This document shows, in pieces, positions 1-9,447 of a stretch of 64,000 bases of DNA. Both the position numbers and the translations under genes were made by a program. The notes beneath the pieces were generated by a model that was not told the DNA's origin, did not search any database, and worked only from the letters and a program-made list of their open reading frames with translations. Within the stretch, counting starts at the first letter, position 1, and every line of letters starts with the position of its first letter. The stretch comes from Hyparrhenia diplandra (lineage: Eukaryota; Streptophyta; Magnoliopsida; Poales; Poaceae): contig JADLZK010009310.1 in NCBI GenBank assembly GCA_015847255.1, forward strand, positions 1 through 64,000, read 5' to 3'.

Positions 1-75
1 ATAGAGGATGCTCTTGATGACGATGTACGGAAGTTCAATTACATCTTGGCTGAGGGGCAACGCAAACGCCAGTAA
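1..75 (+). pseudogene. DUF724-family gene, extreme 3' end of an upstream copy
   Basis: The first 75 bases encode the last 24 residues of a coiled-coil protein and end in TAA at 73-75. The same ending, with about 90% nucleotide identity, occurs at 4499-4570, 6979-7054 and 10210-10280. This is therefore the tail of another copy whose body lies left of the window. Family assignment comes from the longer copies (see 3885-4570). The tail reads ILAEGQRKRQ before the stop. Whether this copy is functional cannot be judged from its end alone. It is marked as a pseudogene because every sister copy is broken. Confidence 0.55.
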
Positions 76-540
76 AAACATAATCATGTTGGATAGTAGG
101 TCTTAAGATCATTGCTTGGCATCAATGTGATTTTGGATCAACGTCAAGTGCCATTTTGCTAGTTTATGTGCATATGCAAGATGTAATGTATTTGCTAGTT
201 AGACATTATATTTGGCCATTTGCTGTCCTTACTCTGTGTGTAAGTGGAAACCTTCATACCTGTTAGGATTTTATCAGTTGAGTTTGTATCAGCTGCAATC
301 TTTTCATATCTCGTAACTTTGGTTGTTGCTGCAGTACCCGTTTGCTGATTTTAATCAAAACATGACATGTTACTTTATTCTAACATCCCTGTGTTCTGTA
401 CCATAATTTTAATGGCAATCACACTCGCACAAAAGTGTGCATTACATTTTTCCATGTCGTAGCATTGTCATAAATATTGAGAGTGTATAAGAAAGAAAAA
501 TTGACATTTGCATGATACAATCTGATGTGCCATAATTTGT
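76..540 (+). repeat. Gene-flank repeat, copy 1 of 3 (3' flank or intron of the DUF724 unit)
   Basis: This noncoding block follows the DUF724 stop codon. It recurs after copy B (7055-7520) and after copy C (10287-10660) with only scattered substitutions and small indels. Shared landmarks are the TAAAAACATAATCATG start, ATATTTGGCCATTT, and AAAACATGACATGT. In copies 1 and 2 the block runs into the ACAATCTGATGTGCC stretch just before the next exon-like segment. It may be a 3' UTR plus spacer, or an intron joining two tandem units. No open frame of note was seen in it. Confidence 0.7.
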
Positions 541-544
541 ACAG

Positions 545-1404
545 AGACAGGCCAATTTGAAGCAAGAACTTGCATCTAGAAAACGTGCAAAGTCATATGC
601 TGAGGTGTCATTCAATGGTGACGAACATATACGTGATGCTGAGTACACTTCTCCAAATAGAGCACAGCAGAAACTGGCACTATTAGTTCAAGATTCCGAA
701 AATGCTTAAGTCCAAATTCTATTTCTCCATTCTATGGTAGGGTGATCTTCATTTTTTTTTCACTGTATAATAATGAGTAGTAGCTCACTGCTAATGAGTT
801 GGCTTATCTGTGTTTCCCTAGGACACTCAACACACACAAAAAATTGTTGTGTCTGGCAATGTGAGTCCTCTGCATTTTATCTCCTTCGGAAAGTCAAAAT
901 TTGCATCCAATGCATTTATAATGGTGTTTTATGTTTGCATGTCACTAATTTTCTAGGTTCAAAATCAGTTGGAGAGAAAAGAGCCCCTCCTCCGTAAGGT
1001 TTACACTTCGAAGAAAAGTAAGTGCTTGCACTAGTACTGATTAGAGTCACTAGTACTAGATAGTTTGTGAAAATCTGATGATTGTAGTACAACCTGCAGA
1101 ACTTAGTAAAAAAATGGAAGGCTTTAAAGGACCACATAGTCTGCATGAACCATTAATGCTGTCTAGTATGGGCCGAAAGATAGGAGTAAATGAAATAGCT
1201 GGGGCACAGAGAGCACCTTTGTTAGCAGTAAGTGCATATCTTTTTGACATATTACTTCTGTTATCTATTTGATTATCACTCTAATATCTTGTTTCATATA
1301 GTTGGAGAGATCAGAATCTACTCAGCAGCAGCTTGATAGTGCTTTGGAGAATGCAGTGAACCCAAATGAAGTGGTACCTTTGAGCTTTGCATCAGCTTCT
1401 GACG
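545..1404 (+). pseudogene. DUF724-family gene copy A, four upstream exons
   Basis: Likely exons are 545-709, 955-1017, about 1108-1228 and 1302-1404. The second, third and fourth have good borders: TTTCTAG before 955, GTAAGT at 1018, CTGCAG before the third, GTAAGT at about 1229, ATATAG before 1302 and GTACGT at 1405. The 1302-1404 exon reads LERSESTQQQLDSALENAVN and ends in phase 1. It joins in frame to the exon at 3885 across an intron that now holds an LTR retrotransposon. The first segment (ANLKQELASRKRAKSYAEVS onward) ends at an apparent TAA at about 708, so its real splice border is unclear. No ATG or N-terminal Agenet/Tudor repeats were seen, so the 5' half of the gene is missing. DUF724 proteins are plant proteins that usually carry Agenet domains and a C-terminal coiled coil. 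Their biochemical role is poorly defined. Confidence 0.55.
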
Positions 1405-1544
1405 GTACGTATGACTGTCTATTCATATCCATGGTGAAATTGTAAATCTGGTACATAATGTTTTCTGTATATCAAATATGTTGGTGTTGACACCCAAAAT
1501 GGCTTGACAAGAATATTCGGCGCTTGCTTTCAAGTACACATTGC

Positions 1545-2736
1545 ATAATGGTGAGCTTTATAGGAGGACTGCCGAAGATTTGTTGCTAAAAGTGTTTAGG
1601 GGCTGATCAAGCAAGAGTGGCAATGGGAGAAGTACATGAAGGCATTTGTGAGTGCGCATCAATCGGCTCGAAGATGAAGTGGTTGTTGAGACGGGCTGGT
1701 TTCTATTGGCCTACTATGATGGCGATTGCTTTCGTTACTACAAAGGTTGTGAAGATCGAGTGTCGGCGGTTTGGAAATATTCAGCTAGTGCCGGCTGCTA
1801 TGCTTCATCCTATCATCAAACCGTGGCCTTTCCGTGGTTGGGGCTTGGATTTCATTGGACAGATTCATCCTCCATCTTGAAGGGGAATAAGTTCATCTTG
1901 GTTGCCATAAGTTCATCTTGGTTGCTACCGACTACTTCACTAAATGGTCGGAAGCAGTTCCATTGAAGAACATGACACACAAGGAGGTAATTGAGTTCAT
2001 CACCGAGCACATCATTCATAGATTCGGCATTCCTCAAACATTAACTACAGATCAAGGGACGTGATTTATGGCGAAGGAAGTAAAGGATTTTGCCGAATCG
2101 TATAAGATTAAGATGCTCAATTCGTCTCCATATTATGCTCAAGCCAATGGTCAAGCGGAATCAACCAACAAGACTTTGATCAAGCTTATTAAGAAGAAAA
2201 TAGAAGAACATCCAAGAAGGTGGCATGAAGTCTTGTCAGAAGCTTTGTGGGCTCATCACATATCGAGGCACGGTGCAACTAAAGTCACTCCTTATGAGTT
2301 GGTGTATGGTCAAGAGTCAGTGTTACCTGTTGAGGTAAATTTGGATGCATATAGATTTGCTAAACAAAATGATCTATCTCCTACTATGTATCGTGATTTG
2401 ATGATGGACAACATCAATGAGGTAACCGACAAGCGAATACAAGCTCTAAAGGAGATTGAGAAAGATAAAGCTCGTGTTGCAAGAGCCTACAACAAGAAAG
2501 TCAAGAGCAAATCGTTCCAAATTGGTGATTTAGTTTGGCAAACTATATTACCGATAGGGTCGAAGAGCAATCAATTTGGCAAGTGGTCACCCAATTGGAA
2601 AGGTCCTTTCAAAGTGATCAAAGTGATATTTGGGAACTCCTATGTGCTTGAGTCAATGAGTGGAGAACGCCAGAAAATGGCAATCAACGGGAGGTATTTG
2701 AAAAAGTATTTCCCTAGTGTTTGGCAAGAGGCCTAG
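1545..2736 (+). pseudogene. Ty3/gypsy integrase, C-terminal part of pol (broken)
   Basis: This stretch encodes a retrotransposon integrase in shifted frames. An N-terminal zinc-binding region is degraded at about 1610-1790, where WLLRRAGFYWPT is readable. The catalytic core starts near WGLDFIGQIHPPS at about 1838-1880, with the first catalytic Asp. The second Asp is at 2050-2052 (TDQGT) and the Glu at 2158-2160 (GQAEST); 35 residues lie between them, the D-X35-E spacing of the family. A TGA at 2062-2064 interrupts the frame between the two. From 2068 a 222-codon open frame runs to the TAG at 2734-2736 and covers the C-terminal domain, ending NGRYLKKYFPSVW. There is no chromodomain. The C-terminus resembles the Athila/Tat side of the gypsy tree (inference). 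It is not functional. Confidence 0.85.
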
Positions 2737-2904
2737 TGCTCTCCAAACAATGGCCGATGCATGCATCGCCCTTAGAACAAAATGGCCGATACATAGTATC
2801 GCCCCTTAGCCACGGACAACCGTACGATGGGCATTCGTGTTGTTTGGTTTTTTCTTGTTTTGTTTTTAGGTTCGTGCACCTCTCACCGAAAACGAGGGGG
2901 CATG
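2737..2904 (+). other. 3' leader and polypurine tract of the 1485-3854 element
   Basis: A short noncoding stretch follows the integrase stop and ends in the purine-rich AACGAGGGGGCATG directly before the LTR start at 2905. The position fits the polypurine tract used to prime plus-strand DNA synthesis. No other feature was seen in it. Confidence 0.6.
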
Positions 2905-3854
2905 TGTTGACACCCAAAAATGGCTTGGTCTAAGACACGGTAAAATTCCGGACTTAGCCATATTTTGGAGGACCAAGTCACCGCAATATTTTCAAGGAGG
3001 ATCGAAAAGAGCTCTCTGGAATGTGACCGGACTCATTGGGCGTCCGGTCCAGCGACCCGTCTTAGCGTCCGGTCGAAGCAGCGCTGCGATCGGTTTGCAG
3101 ACCTTTCTGTTTAACCGATCAGACGTGGCCACTGGAGCGTCCGGTCACCCCCCCGAGAGTCCGGTCAGGCAGCCGGGCATCCAGGCCTGCTTCAAGGCAT
3201 CGACCGGAAGCACCAATGCGTCCGGTCGGCGGCCGGTCCTAGCGTCCGGTCGGGTCGCGCGTCGCGATCGGTTTGCGAGACCTTTCGTTAAACCGACGGG
3301 ACGCAGATGACCGGTGCGTCCGGCCGCCTATTTCCGTGCGTCCAGTCCCCCCAACGCAGCCCCGTGTCCGTACGAGATCCGAACCGATTTGTTTCCAATT
3401 GTGTTTAGGTCGGTTTTTGAGGCTTGGAAACGTCCAAGGACGGTTTTCTAAAAGGATAAGACCACCCTCCTCTATATAATAAAGAGGTTCATGGCTGATT
3501 TGATCCCATCTACATCCAATCGACAATCAATCTATCCCCTGTCCCGTTTGTAGGTCATCTTGTTTCTTCAACCCCTCTATCCTGCTGTTCGGCGGCGAAC
3601 TCCGCGTTCTTCGTCGGCGTTCTAGGTGGCCACGCTGGTCCTAGAGCACCCCGCGCGTCGTCCTCCCGACGGTCTTCCGGAGGTGCGTTCGAGGTTCTCT
3701 CGGCCGTCACCGAGCTCCCACGTACCCCTACCAATCCCTAGATTGGTTTGGGCTGCCACGCTGCGGTGCTCGCTGCTTCAAGGTTGTGTGCAACCTTCGT
3801 GGGCGTCTAAGGCCCTCCGGTGTGTTGGTGTGAAGCCCGGTTTTCGTGTCAACA
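2905..3854 (+). repeat. 3' LTR (950 bp) rich in GTCCGGTC motifs
   Basis: The LTR starts TGTTGACACCC and ends TGTCAACA, with TG...CA borders and near-inverted ends. About eight spaced copies of GTCCGGTC or one-base variants lie at 3040-3345, mostly as GCGTCCGGTC. A TATA box (TATATAAT) is at 3473-3480, followed by a C/T-rich leader, so the promoter reads along the + strand toward the last DUF724 exon. The region is GC-rich compared with the surrounding gene. An open frame crosses the LTR end into the DUF724 exon (3626-4153), but this is chance continuity. Confidence 0.85.
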
Positions 3855-3884
3855 GTTGGTTTCTAAATGACTGGATTTATGCAG

Positions 3885-4570
3885 GTATTGATATAGATAC
3901 AAGCAAGTCTGATGAAGGGCTGACTGCTCAAGACAATAGAATTACTGATGTGCTCACAAACAACTCTCGTACCCAGGCTCCAATTGTTTCATGTTTATTG
4001 TCATCTGCAGTGGAAGACATGGATGTGCTTAAAGAGTTTCCACGACAACCACATTTTCTTCCACTTCAGCAGTATCCTGAGACAATACAAAAAGGAATGA
4101 AATTAGGGCTGAAGGTGGCATTTAGTGACTGCGTGGGAAGGATAAGAAAATGAAGCATAGCATACAATGAGAGTTCATTTGAAGAGAAAAAAAGCACACT
4201 TGCTGAGCTAAAGAAAAATGGATTCGATGTTAAATATATTGAGGGCTTGCTGGATAGATTGATTAAGGTGAAAGATGAAAACAAGAAACACCTGGAAGAG
4301 AAATCTGCAGTTCAAATGCAGAAGCAGCAAACAGAGAGTTTTTCGGAATTAAAATCTTTATTACTTGCTGAAATTGACAAAGATATAGGTGAGCTTGAGA
4401 TAAAACTTGGCCTCGTTCGCCAGAAAGGACAGCTTATTGAGGAGCAGAAAGAACAGGACAAGGAAAATATTACAAGACTAAAAGTGGTGGAAAAGAATAT
4501 AGAGAAAGCCCTTGATGATGATGTATGGAAGTTCAATGACATCTTGGCTGAGGGGCAACACAAACGCTAG
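3885..4570 (+). pseudogene. DUF724-family gene copy A, last exon with in-frame TGA
   Basis: This exon starts after TTTATGCAG and joins in frame to the phase-1 exon ending at 1404. It encodes EFPRQPHFLPLQQYPETIQK, then GLKVAFSDCVGRI, then LAELKKNGFDVKYIEGLLDR, and a Lys/Glu-rich coiled coil. This order (PHF.PL, G..V.F...V..I, L..L...GFDV) fits the C-terminal DUF724 domain. A TGA at 4151-4153 interrupts the frame, and the same frame continues on both sides of it. Copy B has the same TGA. The stop at 4568-4570 (TAG) replaces the CAG of the other copies. Similarity to the shared downstream block ends at about 4593. The protein is probably not made. A read-through or unrecognised splice cannot be excluded from sequence alone. 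Confidence 0.75.
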
Positions 4571-4739
4571 TAAAAACATAATCATGCTGGACTCCATGAA
4601 GCTGCACTAGTTAAGTAGGTGACCTACATGAGCTCCACCGGTTAGGCTATTGCTGACTCAGCTACACTACTGTAGAATTGGTGTTGCAAGACATACCAGT
4701 CTGCAAGCTCTGAATTGCTAGTTTGCTCGGCTCCTTTTT

Positions 4740-5176
4740 GACCCAAGGGATCGATTTCATGCTTTTGATGTGGATACTTTGATGAGACTAAGCGAAACTA
4801 TATCCTATTGATTTTAGTTCCGATGAGTTGAGGGAACTTTGCCTTGATCTTTGCCTTTACATTGCTGATGTGCGAGAAGATGCTAGATTCTCCAACATCA
4901 ACACTATTTGTGAGCCCTCTAAGAAATGGTTGAGATAGGGAAACCATGTTGTTATCTGATGGTCTATCGACCTTTGTACTGCTTGTCGCTGCTGCAACAG
5001 TTGAGAGATGCTTTTCTAGAACGAAGATTGTCAAAAACAAGTTTGTCTAATCGCATGGTGATCAATACTTGAGTCATCGACTTGCTTGCTATATCGAGAA
5101 AGAAGAAATGAAGAAAGTTAGCAACAAGGTGGTGGTTCGTCGTTTCATGACCATGCAAGGAAAATGGCATAAATAG
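4740..5176 (+). pseudogene. hAT transposase C-terminal fragment (zinc-finger MYM/DUF4371 type)
   Basis: In shifting frames this stretch encodes DFSSDELREL, LYIADVREDARFSNINTI, AAATVERCFSRTKIVKN, and ends RRFMTMQGKWHK with TAG at 5174-5176. ATVERCFS..K..KN is the hAT C-terminal dimerisation motif. It closely matches the C-terminus of the decayed transposase at 12875-15234 (minus strand), where VSNEVVVRRFMNMEGK is readable. The N-terminal zinc finger and DDE core are absent. No terminal inverted repeats were recognised around this piece. It is a relic. Confidence 0.75.
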
Positions 5177-6530
5177 GTAATGCAATGTAACTACTTTTAG
5201 TCGATTGTTACAAGTCGAATTTGATATTAAAATATGGCAGTTTATGCTATTTTTGATTGAACAACATATCGATCAATGTAGTTATGAATTAAGTGGTGCA
5301 CCCCCAAACATTTTGCTCTCGCTTCGCTGCTACTGCTGAGGCACACCTGCATGCCGTGGCTGCCGATGAAGGTAAGGGCAGTGTGGATGTCACACTCAGC
5401 AAATGGGTTACCATGGATAAGCATAGTGGCTAAATATTTATTTATTAAAATAGCTTTATTGAATATTTTTATTAATTAAATTGGAGTGAGCATAAAAGAC
5501 TAATGGGCACTGGACAGTTAGCACTTGTAAACCCCTCATATAAATATGAGAGGCAGACCTTTGGATAATAAAAAAAGGAACAATTTAGGGTTAACACCCT
5601 CAGCTCTTGCCTGCTAAGCCGCCACCGCCTGCGCCATCAGCGCGCCGCCCGCCACCACCGCTGCAGCCTGCGCCGCCGCCGCCGCCCACCTCGGGCGCAG
5701 CGTGTGCGCCGCCTATCTCTCTATCTCTTGCTACGTCACGCCACTCATCATCCCCTCGCGTTGACGGTTAGACGAGCTATCTGTGATCTCAGCTTGTGGC
5801 GGAGTGCGAGTCGCTACTGTGGCGGCGGCTTTGCCCCTTTGATGAGAGGAGCAGGCGGGCATGGACCGGTTAAATCTCGACCTGCGCTTGGGACGGACGA
5901 GGGTGGCACGCGGATGGAGCCAGAGGACGGAGTCTGTGGCACTATAGCCACACTACCTTAGAATTAGAGCCATGAATGTCCCCATGTCACAACCTCACCG
6001 AAGGAGAAGACACACGCACCAACGCCTTGCTTGCACTTGCAAATTGTTGTATGTATGTATATACATACACTCATGTCTGTCATGCACTCATGCCCCCAGC
6101 AGAGTGCCTGAGTGGATGTTGCTGGTGACATGAAGACCACGTCACTCAATTGCTGGAGGACTGCTGCCATCTGTCGTTCAGGCCCCGGGGGGATGCCTCC
6201 GTCGCCGGTCAGTCCGTAACCAGCAGTCCAGATTTCACTTGACCTAGGGTTCAGTAGCAAACCTACCATGGTATCGCGTTAGTCAACTCCACTCGGCCTC
6301 CACCCTGACCACCACCCGAGATCCCCGCCACCACAGAACAGCTCCGCTAGCTCTTCTGTCCTGCAGCGAGTTGGCGTACAATCGATCTCGCCTCCGGCAT
6401 GACCCCGCGACTCACGTCGGAGCCCGTGAGGACGAGCGAGAAAGAAGCAGCTATCGGAGGAATGACGACTCTCTGCAGCCGCCGCATCCATCGCTGCCGG
6501 TAGAAAATCATTTCTCTAAGCCTCTTCTCA
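5177..6530. other. Unassigned spacer, possible Ty1/copia LTR and leader remnant
   Basis: No reading frame here resembles a known protein. At 5518-5600 the stretch GCACTTGTAAACCCCTCATA, a TATAAATA, and a poly-A-like signal (AATAAAAAAA) recall an LTR R/U5 boundary. At 6271-6285 CCATGGTATCGCG partly matches the initiator-Met tRNA primer site TGGTATCAGAGC of copia elements. A GCC/CCG-rich stretch lies at 5620-5720. No paired LTR or target duplication was found, so the copia reading is weak. The right border, at about 6531, is where DUF724 copy B begins abruptly with CACATTTTC. Confidence 0.3.
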
Positions 6531-7054
6531 CACATTTTCTTCCACTTCAGCAGTATCCTGAGACAATACAAAAAGGAATGAAATTAGGGCTGAAGGTGGC
6601 ATTTAATGACTGCGTGGGAAGGATAAGAAAATGAAGCATAGCAGACAATGAGAGTTCATTTGAAGAGAAAAAAAGCACACTTGCTGAGCTAAAGAAAAAT
6701 GGATTTGATGTTAAATATATTGAGGGCTTGCTGGATAGATTGATTAAGGTGAAAGATGAAAACAAGAAACACCTGGAAGAGAAATCAGCAGTTCAAATGT
6801 AGAAGCAGCAAACAGAGAGTTCTTCTGAATTAAATGCTTTATTACTTGCTAAGATTGATAAAGATATAGGTGAGCTTGAGATGAAACTTGGCCTCCTTCT
6901 CCAGAAAGGACAGCTTGTTGAGGAGCAGAAAGAACAGGATGAGGAAAATATTACGAGACTGAAAGTGGTGGAAAGGAATATAGAGGATGCTCTTGATGAT
7001 GATGTACGGAAGTTCAATTACATCTTGGCTGAGGGGCAACACAAACGCCAGTAA
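6531..7054 (+). pseudogene. DUF724-family gene copy B, 3' exon with two stops
   Basis: This copy matches copy A from the codons for HFLPLQQYPETIQK to the end of the coiled coil and ends in CAG TAA at 7049-7054. It keeps one frame throughout but has the shared TGA at 6632-6634 and a private TAG at 6800-6802 (CAG in copy A). Similarity to copy A starts abruptly at about 6531, inside the exon, so the segment has lost its 5' part. The neighbouring block 7055-7520 repeats the flank of the other copies. Confidence 0.75.
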
Positions 7055-7520
7055 AAACATAATCATGTTGGACAGTAGGTCTTAAGATTATTTCTTGGCA
7101 TCAATGTTATTTTGGTTCAACTTCCAAGGGCCATTTGCTAGTTTATGTGCATCTGCAAGATGTAATCTATTTGCTAGTTAGACATTATATTTGGCCATTT
7201 GCTGTCCTTTACTTTTTGTGTAAGTGGAAACCTTCATACCTGTTGGGATTTTATCAGTTGAGTGCAATCTTGCACTAGTCATATCTTGTAACTTTGGTTG
7301 TTGCAGCAGTACCCATTTGCCGATTTTAATCAAAACATGACATGTAACTTTATTCTGACATCCCTGTGTTCTGTACCATAATTTTAATGGCAATCACACT
7401 CGCACAGAAGTGTGCATTACATTTTGCCATGTTGTAGCATTGTCATAAATATTGAGAGTGTATAAGAAAAAAAAGACATTTGCATGATACAATCTGATGT
7501 GCCTTAATTTGTATAGAGAG
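7055..7520 (+). repeat. Gene-flank repeat, copy 2 of 3
   Basis: The block matches 76-540 nearly end to end, with small indels. It ends in ACAATCTGATGTGCCTTAAT, where copy 1 runs on into the exon beginning GCCAATTTGAAG. Here that exon is lost after GCCAATTTG, and a G-rich unrelated sequence follows. Confidence 0.7.
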
Positions 7521-8170
7521 GCCAATTTGTATAGAGGGTGGAGGGGGGGCCGGAGGTGGAAGGAGCATGGTGGAGGTGGAGGGCCTACCAATGGGGGACT
7601 GGCCAAGGGTGGAGGTGGATGTGGATCTACGGTCATTCTCAGTGAGAGAGAGGGGCCGAGTGAGATGAGATGGATGCGCGACATACAGCGTCTCTTGAGA
7701 GAGAGGTAGGGAGATATTTGTCCTTTTCGCTAGAGATGACATCACGTAGGAACCACGTGTCATTCTCAATGAAGAAGCACAAACGAGTCGACAATGATGA
7801 CTCTACATGGAATCTGATCTAGCCTTACAAGAGCTGCACATCAGCGATCCTAGGCATTGGTTGATCTAACTTGCAAGGCACACACGCGACACTATGGAGG
7901 ATAGAAAAGATGCTCTACAAGCGGGCGGTGCGAGGCGTGAGGCGTGATGGTTGGTATGGGTCCGTTCCTCGTGACCGAGTGTGTGTGGTGTCTTGGGGTG
8001 TGGCCAAAGGTCTCTTGCCACATGACAATGGTTTCACACAACTAGAGGCGGCGATAGTGGTTTTTCGACCAAGAACGAGGCGAGGCTAGGTGGGCCCAAC
8101 ACTGCAACTCTATGCTACATCTCTTTCCAATTCCGTGCGCTTGAGTTTTGGAGGCGAAAGCTAAATAAAT
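7521..8170. other. Spacer, nothing recognised
   Basis: A GGAGG-rich stretch (about 7525-7620) and a GAGAGAGG stretch (7640-7710) are followed by ordinary intergenic DNA. Short open frames exist on both strands but have no recognisable motif. I see no transposon ends, RNA gene or promoter here. Confidence 0.4.
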
Positions 8171-8825
8171 GCCTACCCTCGCAAAAAAGATTACTGAGGC
8201 AGGTATTTTGACCATCAACATAAATTTATCGGACGCGAACATTTTTACCTTTCGTAAATTGATTTACAAATACAAATATTGTTTTTCCACCTCCGTAAAT
8301 CGACTTACTAGGCAAGGCCATGTGCCTCGATAAATAACATGTTAGCACCGCAATGAGTTGGGCGCATTAACCATTTAGCCATGGATGCTTAACTGGGATC
8401 ATCGTACATCGTAAATAACCAATTTTCATATAGAAAGACATATCATAGAAAAATGAAATCAAAAATATTCGGAGATGACTATGAAAACACCTCTCCGGAT
8501 CCTCGAATTGAAAGCTTGTAGGGTTGTTTCATGATGCGCTACTTACAACTTGACTTGGACCCCTTATTGATGTCGCGGGGTGGGACTCGAGATAGAAACT
8601 ATGCTTTTGTTCCCTTTCCGCGGCATAAGGATTTATATTGCTTTCTTTTCGGCTTGCTTGCTTGCTTCTTGCAGCGAGCATCAACACATTTTGCAAGATG
8701 ATTAATTGTGACCGCCTCCTTAAATAAAAACATCCTGCTCCAAAGGCATTTTGCAAGACGGTTAGATTTTATGACCACCTCTATAAATATTTGGGCAGTG
8801 CCCTCGCAAAATCATTTTTGTAGTG
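8171..8825. mobile_element. CACTA (En/Spm) transposon remnant, right terminus present
   Basis: The right border reads CCCTCGCAAAATCATTTTTG followed by TAGTG at 8821-8825; its reverse complement starts CACTACAAAAATGATTTTGC, a typical CACTA terminus. Subterminal motifs of the CCTC.GTAAAT type occur at 8171-8200, 8253-8320, and in inverted form at 8690-8760 (TTTTGCAAGA). The left CACTA end was not found. The piece at 8171 (CCCTCGCAAAAAAGATTACT) looks like a second direct copy of the right end, so the element may be rearranged. There is no transposase, so it is non-autonomous. A plastid-like insert sits in the middle. Confidence 0.6.
8353..8514 (-). other. Plastid-derived DNA (NUPT): 5' half of trnI-CAU plus upstream spacer
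   Basis: On the minus strand 8388-8353 reads GCATCCATGGCTAAATGGTT then AATGCGCCCAACTCAT. This matches the 5' half of plastid trnI-CAU as I know it, with about two substitutions, and breaks at the CAU anticodon. The A/T-rich stretch 8389-8514 (TTATTTACGATGTACGATGA on the minus strand) continues directly upstream of the tRNA 5' end and looks like the plastid spacer. That part rests on memory and needs alignment. Only half of the cloverleaf is present, so no functional tRNA is encoded. Confidence 0.6.
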
Positions 8826-9096
8826 TGAAGAAGACAAATATATGGAGGGCCAGTGCCTTAACCACTAGGACAAGCATCCATTTGTGAAGAAGACAAATAT
8901 AAATAAGGTAAATGCTATTTGAGATTATTTCAACGGGAGAGCAAAACCAAAACTAGCTAATTAGAGGGTGTATTGTATGGATGAACTAAATGTTTAGTAG
9001 ACAATAATAAAAAGGAGCAGAAGAGATGAAGAAAATAATAGAGAAACTAATTATTAATTATATAAGATGGTATTACAGAAGAAATTTAAGCATATA
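8826..9096. other. Intergenic DNA with an 18-bp direct repeat
   Basis: GTGAAGAAGACAAATATA occurs at 8824-8841 and again at 8884-8901. The 40 bases between, read on the minus strand, contain TGTCCTAGTGGTTAAGGC, which resembles a tRNA A box. A spaced duplication around a small insert is one explanation. The remainder is A/T-rich, with nothing else recognised. Confidence 0.4.
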
Positions 9097-9357
9097 CTCC
9101 CTCCGGGATGGTATTAGAAGTCGTTTTGAACGATGTTTGAGTCAAACATCGGGAATATAAATCATCAATAACTTTTAAGTTGTTGAGTTTGTAAATATAA
9201 AAATTATATGAGTAGACTTGTCTTAAAAAATACTTTGATAAAATTATACATATCTCACATCACCATAAATATTTTTATAACAATAAGAGGTCAAAGTTGT
9301 ATTTTGGAGACCGTGTCGCTGTCATAAACGACTTCTAATACCATCCCGGAGGGAGTA
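9095..9357. mobile_element. Stowaway-type MITE (259 bp)
   Basis: The element starts CTCCCTCCGGGATGGTATTA at 9097 and ends with the inverse, GGTATTAGAAGTCG being mirrored by CGACTTCTAATACC, at 9355. The inverted repeats are about 30 bp and nearly perfect. TA lies on both sides (9095-9096 and 9356-9357), the target of Tc1/mariner elements. The interior is A/T-rich and noncoding, as expected for a MITE mobilised in trans. Its right end is only about 35 bp from the TATA box of the defensin-like gene. Confidence 0.93.
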
Positions 9358-9370
9358 TCTATTTAGCCCA

Positions 9371-9397
9371 CCAATTAGCCAACCCCGCCTATAAATA
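9371..9397 (+). promoter_or_regulatory. Core promoter of the defensin-like gene (CCAAT and TATA)
   Basis: CCAAT lies at 9371-9375 and TATAAATA at 9390-9397, about 50 bp before the start codon at 9448. That spacing allows transcription to start near 9420. The MITE ends at 9355, so all upstream control elements must lie within or beyond it. Confidence 0.6.
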
Positions 9398-9447
9398 CAG
9401 TCCACATGTTGTTTTGGAACACCCTCACTCCTTCCTTGTATTACATC

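Larger units (their letters stand above)
1480..3859 (+). mobile_element. Internally deleted Ty3/gypsy LTR retrotransposon in a DUF724 intron
   Basis: The element runs from TGTTGACACCC at 1485 to CGTGTCAACA at 3854 and is flanked by the 5-bp duplication GTTGG (1480-1484 and 3855-3859). The 3' LTR is complete (2905-3854). The 5' LTR is reduced to about 24 bases (1485-1508, matching 2905-2929) and is fused directly to integrase coding sequence, so most of the 5' LTR, the primer binding site, gag, protease and RT/RNase H are gone. Because the duplication is intact, the loss is an internal deletion after insertion, not a truncated insertion. The element lies inside a phase-1 intron of the DUF724 gene, on the same strand. 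Confidence 0.88.

Noticed and set aside
2068..2736. A 222-codon frame as a host gene
   Set aside because: It is the C-terminal part of a retrotransposon integrase, cut from its N-terminus by a TGA at 2062-2064.
3626..4153. A 175-codon open frame as a complete gene
   Set aside because: It starts inside the LTR and runs by chance into the DUF724 exon. The exon has its own splice acceptor at 3884 and frame continuity with 1302-1404.
8845..8885. Possible tRNA gene near the CACTA end
   Set aside because: Only an A-box-like stretch is present. No acceptor stem, anticodon arm or B box can be folded from the sequence.
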